In this document: piece by piece, positions 1 to 5,618 of the stretch
Position numbering within the stretch: the stretch's first letter is position 1
Layout: each line of letters opens with the position of its first letter
Origin: an uncultured Clostridia bacterium
GTDB lineage: Bacteria; Bacillota_A; Clostridia; Peptostreptococcales; Anaerovoracaceae
Reading direction: 5' to 3'
Length of the DNA: 5,913 nucleotides
NCBI GenBank assembly: GCA_945873875.1
Contig: CAMCER010000052.1
Span: forward strand, 1 to 5,913
Notes under the pieces: generated by a model
The model's database searches: none
What the model saw: only the letters and a program-made list of their open reading frames with translations
Told to the model about the DNA's origin: nothing
Made by a program: the position numbers and the translations under genes

Positions 1-1369
1 CGCCGATTACTGCAGCGATCATTGCGTACGGGCTTACGCCAGTAGCAAATGCCAGAGGTACAGCTATAGGTATCATGATCGGGTATGTTGCGAATGCAGC
101 ACCCGTCGTGAATGTGAGTACACAAGCGATAGCGAATATCAGCAGTATGATGACTGCCTGCGGGAGAGCTCCCAGACTTGCTGTCAGGAATCCGGCTGTA
201 TCCAGCTGATCACAGATGTCGCCCAGTGACCATGCCAGAGCGAGAAGCAGGATTACATACATCATTGATTTACATCCTACTACCCATGCAGAAACTGCAG
301 CCAGCGGATTGACGATCCTTGCGATAGCAGCCCATACGACTACCAGTATAGTGGTAGTTGCTATAGCTGTTATCAGAGCCTTCATGCCGTCCATGTCGTT
401 TACAGCTCCGATGAGGTCTCCTTTGTTCCAGCTGAAGAATCCGCCGGACCAGAGGATCAGTACCAGAGCCAGTACGATAAGTACTACGATAGGAATGATG
501 AATATTGCAACGTTTCCTTTGTCAGATGGCTTGATGGAATCGAAGTCGCCTTCTTCATCGTCATCTTCGTCACCTGTGGATCCGAATGTAGCTTCACATA
601 CCTTGCCTGTTTCAGCAGCACGTTTTTCTGCCTTTGCCATCGGACCGTAGTCCAGCTTCAGCAGGATAACTATGAGTACCATCAGGATGGACAGTATTGC
701 ATAGTAGTTATACGGTACTGTTTTGATAAATGAAATGAATGAGTTCTCATCAGCATACTCAGGGTTCTTGGCAAACTCTGTTCCGATCAGTCCTGCCAGG
801 AATGCTACCCAGCTTGAGATCGGTGAGATAAGACAAATACCTACTGATGTGGAGTCGACTATGTATGACAGTTTCTCTCTGGAGATGTTATATCTGTCTG
901 TTACAGGTCTCATAACATTTCCGTTGGTCATAGCGTTGAAATAGTCGTCGAAGAATATCAGCAGTCCGATACCCCATGTGATGAGCTGAGCGCCGGTCTT
1001 TGTCTTGATCTTGTTCTGAAGCATATCTCCGAATGCCTGAGAACCGCCTGTCTTGACGAAGAGTCCGATGAGTCCGCCCAGCAGTGTGACCAGTATGAGG
1101 ATCTGCATGTTCTCCGGATTGACGAATACACCTGAATCATAAGCGTTTCCGCTGTAGATGTCGTCAGGATCCATCAGTTCATGGTTGTCGCCATATGGGT
1201 CACAGATGAGCTGGAAGAGTTTTACCAGTGAATAAAGTGGGTTCCAGCTGGTGAGCATGAGACATCCGAGGTATACTCCGATGAACAGAGAGAGTATTAC
1301 TTCTTTAGTCCATACAGCCAGAATAATGGTAAGAATAGGTGGCACAAGTGACCAAAAAGTACCTTCCAT
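1..1369 (-). CDS. NhaC-family Na+/H+ antiporter, C-terminus cut by window edge
   Basis: Integral membrane secondary transporter of the NhaC family, expected to exchange Na+ for H+ at the cytoplasmic membrane; some relatives exchange organic acids instead (MleN, malate/lactate). The frame is open for 456 codons from an ATG at 1369 to the left edge. It starts MEGTFWSLVPPIL and has many hydrophobic segments. Family hallmarks visible: FDDYFNAMTNGNVMRPVTD from residue 140, SREKLSYIVDST ending near 174, SPISSW (182-187), and TGAAFATYPIMIPIAVPLA from 422, where many relatives have TSWGT. The family's GDHCSPISDT motif is expected just past the left edge, so roughly 100 residues may be missing. An unusual acidic run, GDEDDDEEGDFD, lies near residues 263-276 in a probable loop. 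The start is fixed by AAGGAGG seven bases upstream (1377-1383). The gene is divergent from the regulator and symporter operon. The family call is firm; the transported ion or substrate is not proven. Confidence 0.9.
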   Translation of the reverse strand, partial: MEGTFWSLVPPILTIILAVWTKEVILSLFIGVYLGCLMLTSWNPLYSLVKLFQLICDPYGDNHELMDPDDIYSGNAYDSGVFVNPENMQILILVTLLGGLIGLFVKTGGSQAFGDMLQNKIKTKTGAQLITWGIGLLIFFDDYFNAMTNGNVMRPVTDRYNISREKLSYIVDSTSVGICLISPISSWVAFLAGLIGTEFAKNPEYADENSFISFIKTVPYNYYAILSILMVLIVILLKLDYGPMAKAEKRAAETGKVCEATFGSTGDEDDDEEGDFDSIKPSDKGNVAIFIIPIVVLIVLALVLILWSGGFFSWNKGDLIGAVNDMDGMKALITAIATTTILVVVWAAIARIVNPLAAVSAWVVGCKSMMYVILLLALAWSLGDICDQLDTAGFLTASLGALPQAVIILLIFAIACVLTFTTGAAFATYPIMIPIAVPLAFATGVSPYAMIAAVIG

Positions 1370-1458
1370 AAAATAGCCTCCTTAAAATGTCATTAAAGCA
1401 ATAACTTAGATAGTAATAATAACCTCATGTTAAGTACGTTCTTTGCACCAACGTCTAT

Positions 1459-1486
1459 ATTATACCATACGTGAAAAAATTATCAA
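1459..1486 (-). promoter_or_regulatory. SigA-type promoter for the NhaC-family gene
   Basis: On the minus strand, TTGATA (1481-1486) and TATAAT (1459-1464) are separated by 16 bp. A TGG directly before TATAAT also makes an extended -10. Transcription would start near 1452, leaving a leader of about 83 nt before the ATG at 1369. It is the best housekeeping promoter match in the gap and points toward the antiporter gene. The spacer is of ordinary length, unlike the 19-bp one before the symporter. Confidence 0.75.
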
Positions 1487-1492
1487 TGTATA

Positions 1493-1509
1493 ATGACAAA
1501 AACTGTCAT
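1493..1509. repeat. Perfect inverted repeat ATGACA-N5-TGTCAT, candidate operator
   Basis: Two 6-bp arms, ATGACA (1493-1498) and TGTCAT (1504-1509), are separated by AAAAC. The element sits 7 bp upstream of the -35 box of the antiporter promoter, about where an upstream activator would bind. There is no U-tract, so it is more likely a protein-binding site than a terminator. A further TGTCAT lies at 1388-1393 near the antiporter ribosome binding site. The protein that would bind is unknown; the arms do not match the CCTTG/CAAGG arms before the symporter. Confidence 0.45.
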
Positions 1510-1562
1510 ATGTATAAATAGGAAGAAAAAATAAAACAAAGGAAAATGGAAGAACAAAAAAG

Positions 1563-1593
1563 TCTACACACGGAATAAAGTTTGTGGTAATAT
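1563..1593 (+). promoter_or_regulatory. Possible promoter of the MerR-family gene, 19-bp spacer
   Basis: TCTACA (1563-1568, a 4/6 match to TTGACA) is followed after 19 bp by TAATAT (1588-1593), which carries an extended -10 TGG just upstream. A 19-bp spacer is the hallmark of promoters controlled by MerR proteins, and an imperfect CACA/TGTG dyad (1567-1570, 1583-1586) lies across it, so autoregulation is possible. The dyad is weak and its sequence differs from the operator before the symporter. The start site would be near 1600, about 20 nt before the ATG. Confidence 0.45.
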
Positions 1594-1609
1594 ATTGAAG
1601 TAATCTTTC

Positions 1610-1615
1610 AGGAGG
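1610..1615 (+). promoter_or_regulatory. Ribosome binding site that decides the MerR-gene start
   Basis: AGGAGG lies 6 bases before the ATG at 1622. A nearer ATG at 1617 is in another frame and reaches a stop after two codons, so 1622 is the start. Confidence 0.85.
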
Positions 1616-1621
1616 TATGGA

Positions 1622-2461
1622 ATGAAGACACTTACCATCGGAAAAATGGCTAAGCTCAACGGCATCTCGGAGCAGACTCTGAGGCTTTACGATAAAATGG
1701 GGCTGGTGGTTCCGTGTGAGATAAATAAAAGCACCGGATACCGGTATTATAATATAAGGCAGTGTGCACAGCTGGATATGATTCAGTATCTCAAGTCATT
1801 CAACATGACACTTGCTCAGATCAAGGACTGTTTTGAGACTCACAGCACAGAGGTGCTTATCAGGATGCTCAAAGAACAGAAGAGCAGCGTTGAAGATAAT
1901 ATCAGGCAGCTTCAGCAGGCAGACTGGGCTATAGACCGGCTCCTTGAGAACTATAAAAGGTATGACGCAGCCCCGGAAGATAACACGCCGATACTTGAAT
2001 TCCAGCATGAAAGGCAGGCTTTCGTATATGACACGGGAGTGAACTGCTACAGTTATGACATGGATCACTACGAAGTCGTTCTCAGGGAACTGAAAGAGAA
2101 GATCAGCAACTACGACCTCCCGTCCAGTTATTTCTGCAACGCGGGAAGCATACTCAGGAAAGAGAATTTTGATAAAGATGATCTTACTGCGACAGAGCTG
2201 TTCCTGTTCGTAGATGATTCCTTCAGGAACGAACGCTTCATAGAAGCAGTACCTGAAGGCATGTACATGTGTCTTTACTGCAACGGATTCAATAATGAGG
2301 AAGAGTCTCTGAAAAAACTGCGCAGACACATGGAAGAGCAGGGTTATGAGGCGACAGGAGACTGCCTCAGCGAGGTCCTTATAGAATTCCCTGTGTTCCA
2401 GAGATACGAAAGAAGAGCTTTTTTCAAGCTGCAGGTACCTGTTCAGAGGAAAAACGCATAG
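1622..2461 (+). CDS. MerR-family transcriptional regulator with GyrI-like (BmrR-type) effector domain
   Basis: DNA-binding activator/repressor of 279 residues, about the length of Bacillus subtilis BmrR. Residues 1-70 form the MerR winged helix: TIGKMAKLNGISEQTLRLYDK (from residue 5) is the helix-turn-helix with R21 and Y23, followed by the wing signature TGYRYY (38-43). Residues about 75-117 are polar and heptad-like, fitting the dimerising coiled coil. The rest (about 122-275) resembles the GyrI-like ligand pocket. PEGMYMCLYCNGF aligns with the PKGRYACIAYNF region of BmrR, and E251 in SEVLIEF appears to match the BmrR pocket glutamate that contacts cationic drugs. Arginine and leucine codons are more mixed than in the downstream operon, as is common for a low-level regulator. 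It lies directly before the symporter operon, whose promoter has MerR architecture, so that operon is its likely target. The ligand is unknown; an amine is plausible. BltR, another MerR protein, controls a spermidine efflux and acetylation operon in B. subtilis. Confidence 0.9.
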   Translation: MKTLTIGKMAKLNGISEQTLRLYDKMGLVVPCEINKSTGYRYYNIRQCAQLDMIQYLKSFNMTLAQIKDCFETHSTEVLIRMLKEQKSSVEDNIRQLQQADWAIDRLLENYKRYDAAPEDNTPILEFQHERQAFVYDTGVNCYSYDMDHYEVVLRELKEKISNYDLPSSYFCNAGSILRKENFDKDDLTATELFLFVDDSFRNERFIEAVPEGMYMCLYCNGFNNEEESLKKLRRHMEEQGYEATGDCLSEVLIEFPVFQRYERRAFFKLQVPVQRKNA

Positions 2462-2487
2462 AACTTTCAGTAAATATGTTTATGTAC

Positions 2488-2565
2488 GAACCGGAGAAAC
2501 GCTTGCAATCGCTGCATTCTGCTGCGTTATGAAGAACGCCGCGGGAGCCGGTTCTTTTTCTTTTT
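2488..2565 (+). terminator. Intrinsic terminator with long structured loop after the MerR gene
   Basis: GAACCGG (2488-2494) pairs perfectly with CCGGTTC (2548-2554), followed at once by TTTTTCTTTTT (2555-2565). The 53-nt interior is much longer than usual and can fold itself: AACGC (2498-2502) can pair with GCGTT (2524-2528), which could instead pair with AACGC at 2535-2539. The position just after the regulator stop and the U-tract support termination, separating the regulator from the symporter promoter. Confidence 0.7.
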
Positions 2566-2569
2566 GAAT

Positions 2570-2593
2570 ATTGTGTACAATATTATGTACAAT
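2570..2593. repeat. Tandem 12-bp repeat with TGTACA cores
   Basis: ATTGTGTACAAT (2570-2581) is followed immediately by ATTATGTACAAT (2582-2593); only the fourth base differs. Each unit carries the palindrome TGTACA, with centres 12 bp apart. The pair ends about 24 bp before the -35 box of the symporter promoter. GTACAA recurs in the right arm of the operator (2633-2638). This could be a second regulator's binding site or an upstream contact region; no binding protein is identified. Confidence 0.55.
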
Positions 2594-2615
2594 TTCAGAC
2601 CAAATATGGAAAATG

Positions 2616-2648
2616 CCTTGACTTTATAATTAGTACAAGGTTTAAGAT
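2616..2648 (+). promoter_or_regulatory. MerR-type operator-promoter of the symporter/aminotransferase operon
   Basis: TTGACT (2618-2623) and TAAGAT (2643-2648) are separated by 19 bp, the overlong spacing typical of promoters that MerR-family activators open by DNA distortion. Arms CCTTG (2616-2620) and CAAGG (2636-2640) form a dyad centred at 2628; ACT/AGT (2621-2623, 2632-2634) extend it if one base is bulged. The layout, with the left arm over the -35 box and the right arm ending just before the -10, resembles known CueR- and AdhR-like sites. The adjacent MerR gene is the obvious candidate regulator. The start site would be near 2655, giving a leader of about 75 nt. Confidence 0.8.
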
Positions 2649-2665
2649 TGATATGCACTAAAGTA

Positions 2666-2692
2666 TGCTTTCCTATATTTATATGGAAAGCA
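2666..2692 (+). promoter_or_regulatory. Leader hairpin in the symporter mRNA
   Basis: TGCTTTCC (2666-2673) pairs perfectly with GGAAAGCA (2685-2692) around an 11-nt AU-rich loop. It starts about 10 nt after the predicted transcription start and ends about 20 nt before the AAGGAGGT ribosome binding site (2714-2721). There is no U-tract, so a 5' stabilising hairpin is more likely than an attenuator. Function is inferred from position only. Confidence 0.5.
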
Positions 2693-2730
2693 ACGCGGAA
2701 TGATCATAGTTTTAAGGAGGTAATTTCAAA

Positions 2731-4188
2731 ATGGTGCAGATCATAATTATTCTTATTTACTTCGCCATCACCGTTGCGATCGGCGTATATGCATCAAAGA
2801 GAACAAAGTCAGCAGACAGTTTCCATGGTGCAGGCCTGGGCGTAATCGCCTGTGTTGCAGCCGGAACAGGTGAATGGCTTGGCGGAACATCCACCACTGG
2901 CGTTTCCCAGTATGGATGGGAGGCTGGAATCAGCGGCGCATGGTATACAGTAGGAAACGCTGTAGGCGTACTCGTACTGGCTATCTTCTTCGCTAAACTC
3001 TACAGAAGTCTGAACACCGTAACAGTTCCTGGAATCATGGGACACTTCCTCGGTGAGAAAGCCAGAACAGGCGCAAGCATCATGCTTATCCTGGTAATGG
3101 TAGCTGTAGGTACATCACAGGTTATCGCAGCTGGTTCACTGGGTAACTCGATCCTGGGACTCTCATTTGTTCTTTCAGTAATCATCCTCGGTGCATGCTT
3201 CATCGTATACACCCTGGCAGGTGGAATGAATGCCGTAAGTTCGACCAATGTAATGCATCTGATCGCTATGTACGGCGGTGCTGTTATCGCACTTATCTTC
3301 CTCTTCAATAAGTTTGGAGGACTTGACTGGCTCTCAGATCAGCTGGCAAGCAACCCGGTTACGAAGGACATCCACTTCTTCAACATGTTTGAGATCGGAA
3401 TGCCGAAAGTATCATCCTGGCTCATCGCCGGAGTACTCGGAGCTCTCACAGCTCAGGCAGGTATCCAGCCTGTACTGGCTGCAAGAGATGAAAAAGTTGC
3501 TGTTAAAGCTTCATTCATCACAGCAGCAGTTGTTGCTCCATTCGGATTCTTCACAGTATTCATGGGAATGTACTCAAGAGTATTCTTCCCGACACTTGAT
3601 GATCTTGGCGGATTCTCAACAAACGCTCTGCCATATCTGATGATGAACAAGATGACACCGGTCATCGGTGGTATCGTACTTGCTTCCATCTTCGCTGCTA
3701 TACTTTCAACAGTATCACCTATCATCCTGGCAGCTGGAACAATGTTCACAAAGGATATCTATCAGAAGTACATCAATCCTGAAGCTTCAGATAAGAAGAT
3801 CGTATTCATCTCAAGAATCGCTACAGCATGCGCAGGCATCGGTTGTATCGTACTTGCAGTACTCCTCAACGGATCCAAGGTACTGGACATCGTTTATCTG
3901 GCATACACATTCAGAGGCGCTCTGTTCATCATCCTGCTCTATGGTATCTACTGGGGCAAAGCAAGAGGCTGCCAGAAAGGCGCTATCCTGTCCATGATCG
4001 CTACAGTAATCTTCGGCGGATACTGGACAGTTTATAACACCCTCAACGGAGCATATCCGGGCGGCGAAGGAATGCAGTGGATGACCAATACATACGCAGC
4101 TGTATTCGCAGCAGCTATCTTCATGCTCATCGGCGTACTCATCTGGGGACACGGTTCCAAAGATGACAAACTTCCGGATGAAGCATAG
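2731..4188 (+). CDS. Sodium:solute symporter (SSS family), substrate unknown
   Basis: Cytoplasmic membrane importer of 485 residues, within the usual SSS length, predicted to couple inward Na+ movement to solute uptake through a LeuT-like fold. About 12-13 hydrophobic segments alternate with short loops. Seen in order: an N-terminal helix, MVQIIIILIYFAITVAIG; a segment with GEWLGGTSTTG followed by WEAGISGAW, typical of the early SSS helices; ARDEK (251-255) after QPVL; and AAILSTVSP, where S326 and T327 match the Na+-binding Ser/Thr pair of the family, followed by FTKDIYQKYI. The C-terminus is short and charged (GHGSKDDKLPDEA). The ATG at 2731 has AAGGAGGT nine bases upstream. Family members carry amino acids, sugars, pantothenate or other solutes, and sequence alone does not fix the substrate. 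Two downstream aminotransferases, one PatA-like, suggest an amine or amino acid (inference). It is first in the operon behind the MerR-type promoter. Confidence 0.9.
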   Translation: MVQIIIILIYFAITVAIGVYASKRTKSADSFHGAGLGVIACVAAGTGEWLGGTSTTGVSQYGWEAGISGAWYTVGNAVGVLVLAIFFAKLYRSLNTVTVPGIMGHFLGEKARTGASIMLILVMVAVGTSQVIAAGSLGNSILGLSFVLSVIILGACFIVYTLAGGMNAVSSTNVMHLIAMYGGAVIALIFLFNKFGGLDWLSDQLASNPVTKDIHFFNMFEIGMPKVSSWLIAGVLGALTAQAGIQPVLAARDEKVAVKASFITAAVVAPFGFFTVFMGMYSRVFFPTLDDLGGFSTNALPYLMMNKMTPVIGGIVLASIFAAILSTVSPIILAAGTMFTKDIYQKYINPEASDKKIVFISRIATACAGIGCIVLAVLLNGSKVLDIVYLAYTFRGALFIILLYGIYWGKARGCQKGAILSMIATVIFGGYWTVYNTLNGAYPGGEGMQWMTNTYAAVFAAAIFMLIGVLIWGHGSKDDKLPDEA

Positions 4189-4209
4189 TCATTAAATAGT
4201 GCATTATTG

Positions 4210-4233
4210 ACCGGGGCCTTTTAAGACCCCGGT
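4210..4233 (+). other. GC-rich intergenic hairpin without U-tract
   Basis: ACCGGGG (4210-4216) pairs with CCCCGGT (4227-4233), with CTT/AAG extending the stem past a mismatch. The following bases, TGTAGTCAAATC, are not U-rich, so full termination is unlikely. It may be a weak terminator or an RNA processing or 3'-end stabilising element that sets symporter and aminotransferase levels separately. I see no convincing promoter between it and the next gene. Confidence 0.6.
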
Positions 4234-4288
4234 TGTAGTCAAATCAATAAATCATTAGTTGTTTTTCAACAAAGAATGGAGGTCAAAA

Positions 4289-5518
4289 ATGCAATTAAAA
4301 GACGTAAACCTGACTGCAGATCAAGTAAAAGACATTACTCAGAAGTATCACATGGAAACTTATGAAAGATTCCCGTTCGTAGCTGTAAGAGCTAAGGACA
4401 TGTACATCTATGATGAGAATGACAATGCTTACCTTGATTTCTACGGCGGCGTTGCAGTAAACACAGCTGGAAGCTGTAACGAGAAGGTAGTTGCAGCAGT
4501 TAAGGAACAGGTTGGACAGCTCATGCACACATTCAACTATCCTTACTCCATCCCACAGACTGTTCTGGCAAAGAAAGTATGTGAGACTATCGGAATGGAC
4601 AAGATCATATATCAGAACTCAGGTACAGAAGCTAATGAAGCTGCTATCAAGCTGGCTAGAAAGTACGGAGTTGACAAGTATGGTCCGGAGCACTATCGCA
4701 TCGTAACAGCTAAGAAGAGCTTCCACGGAAGAACATACGGCGCTATGTCCGCTACAGGTCAGCCGGGATCAGCTCAGCACAAAGGCTATGAGCCACTGCT
4801 CCCAGGATTCACATATGCTGAATTCAACAACCTGCAGGCATTCAAAGATGCATGCGACGAAAACACAACAGCTATCATGTTCGAGCCTGTACAGGGCGAA
4901 GGCGGCGTTTATCCTGCAACACAGGAATTCATGGACGGCATCAGAGAGTTCTGTACTGAAAACGATATCCTCCTGATCCTGGACGAAGTTCAGGCTGGAT
5001 GGGGCAGAACAGGCGAGATCATGGCTTACATGAACTATGGAATCAAACCTGACATCGTAACTATGGCTAAGGCTATGGGAGGCGGAATGCCTATCGCTGC
5101 AATGTGCGCAACTAAGGAAGCTGCTGCTGCATTCACACCAGGATCACACGGCTCCACATATGCTGGATCCCCAGTATGCTGCGCAGCTGCACTGGCTGAG
5201 ATCAATGAGATCCTCGACAGAGACCTGGCTGGAAACGCTAAGGAAGTCGGCGGATACTTCATGGAAAAACTTGCTACACTTCCGTACGTTAAGGAAGTTA
5301 GAGGCAAGGGCCTGTTCGTAGGCGTTGAATTCGATATCCCGGGCAAAGACTCATTCGCAGTTGACATCAAGCACGGATGTATCGACAGAAAAGTACTCGT
5401 AACAGCTATCGGTGACAAGATCATCAGAATGGTACCACCGCTCATCGCTACTAAGGAACAGTGTGACCAGGTAGTTGCAGTACTGAAAGAAGCAGTTGAA
5501 GAAGTTGCTGGAAAATAA
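4289..5518 (+). CDS. Class III PLP aminotransferase, acetylornithine/ornithine/GABA type
   Basis: Cytosolic fold-type I enzyme of 409 residues, the usual size for the ArgD/ornithine/GABA aminotransferase group. It would move the terminal amino group of an omega-amino compound to 2-oxoglutarate or pyruvate. Visible active-site elements: SGTEANE (111-117, PLP phosphate loop), SFHGR (144-148, ring stacking), E199 in EPVQGEGG, D232 in LILDEVQ (pyridine nitrogen), K261 in AKAMGGG (Schiff base), and T290 in HGSTYAGSP. All key residues are present. Overall it looks most like ArgD, but GWGRTG and STYAGSP replace the more usual GMGRTG and TTFGGNP, so a different substrate is possible. The start at 4289 is supported by GGAGG six bases upstream (4278-4282); an in-frame TTG at 4259 lacks a ribosome binding site. 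No arginine-biosynthesis gene is visible and the neighbour is PatA-like, so a catabolic role such as GABA or ornithine transamination is inferred. Confidence 0.88.
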   Translation: MQLKDVNLTADQVKDITQKYHMETYERFPFVAVRAKDMYIYDENDNAYLDFYGGVAVNTAGSCNEKVVAAVKEQVGQLMHTFNYPYSIPQTVLAKKVCETIGMDKIIYQNSGTEANEAAIKLARKYGVDKYGPEHYRIVTAKKSFHGRTYGAMSATGQPGSAQHKGYEPLLPGFTYAEFNNLQAFKDACDENTTAIMFEPVQGEGGVYPATQEFMDGIREFCTENDILLILDEVQAGWGRTGEIMAYMNYGIKPDIVTMAKAMGGGMPIAAMCATKEAAAAFTPGSHGSTYAGSPVCCAAALAEINEILDRDLAGNAKEVGGYFMEKLATLPYVKEVRGKGLFVGVEFDIPGKDSFAVDIKHGCIDRKVLVTAIGDKIIRMVPPLIATKEQCDQVVAVLKEAVEEVAGK

Positions 5519-5561
5519 TCAGGTAGTAACCTCAGACAGATAGGCTGGATAAAGTCCGATT

Positions 5562-5591
5562 CCCGGACGGCAGAATAGGCTGCCGTCCGGG
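5562..5591 (+). other. Perfect 12-bp intergenic hairpin, possible weak terminator
   Basis: CCCGGACGGCAG (5562-5573) pairs perfectly with CTGCCGTCCGGG (5580-5591) around the loop AATAGG. The tail TGGATATATTTTTA becomes U-rich only after several bases, so termination would be inefficient at best. GTCCG (5554-5558) can pair instead with CGGAC (5564-5568), giving a weak alternative hairpin. It lies 27 bases before the next ATG and could tune or stabilise the upstream message. Confidence 0.65.
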
Positions 5592-5618
5592 TGGATATAT
5601 TTTTACGGAGGTAAAGAA

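Noticed and set aside
216..650. Plus-strand open frame of 144 codons
   Set aside because: It lies antisense within the NhaC-family gene, has no ribosome binding site and a low-complexity serine run produced by the acidic codons on the other strand.
1370..1452. Possible riboswitch in the antiporter leader
   Set aside because: The 83-nt leader is AT-rich with only a weak ACTTA/TAAGT pairing and no recognisable aptamer or terminator.
1796..2329. Minus-strand open frame of 177 codons inside the MerR gene
   Set aside because: Antisense shadow of a clear MerR-family protein; no ribosome binding site and no recognisable domain.
2611..2650. Ordinary SigA promoter reading with 17-bp spacing (TTTAAG as -10)
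   Set aside because: TTTAAG matches the -10 consensus poorly, while the 19-bp spacing gives TAAGAT and fits the CCTTG/CAAGG dyad.
2653..2661. Tiny leader frame ATG CAC TAA in the symporter leader
   Set aside because: It sits at the predicted transcription start with no ribosome binding site, so translation is implausible.
4259..4288. TTG start adding ten residues to the aminotransferase
   Set aside because: No ribosome binding site before it, and the ATG at 4289 has GGAGG at ideal spacing; the added residues would include the ribosome binding site itself.
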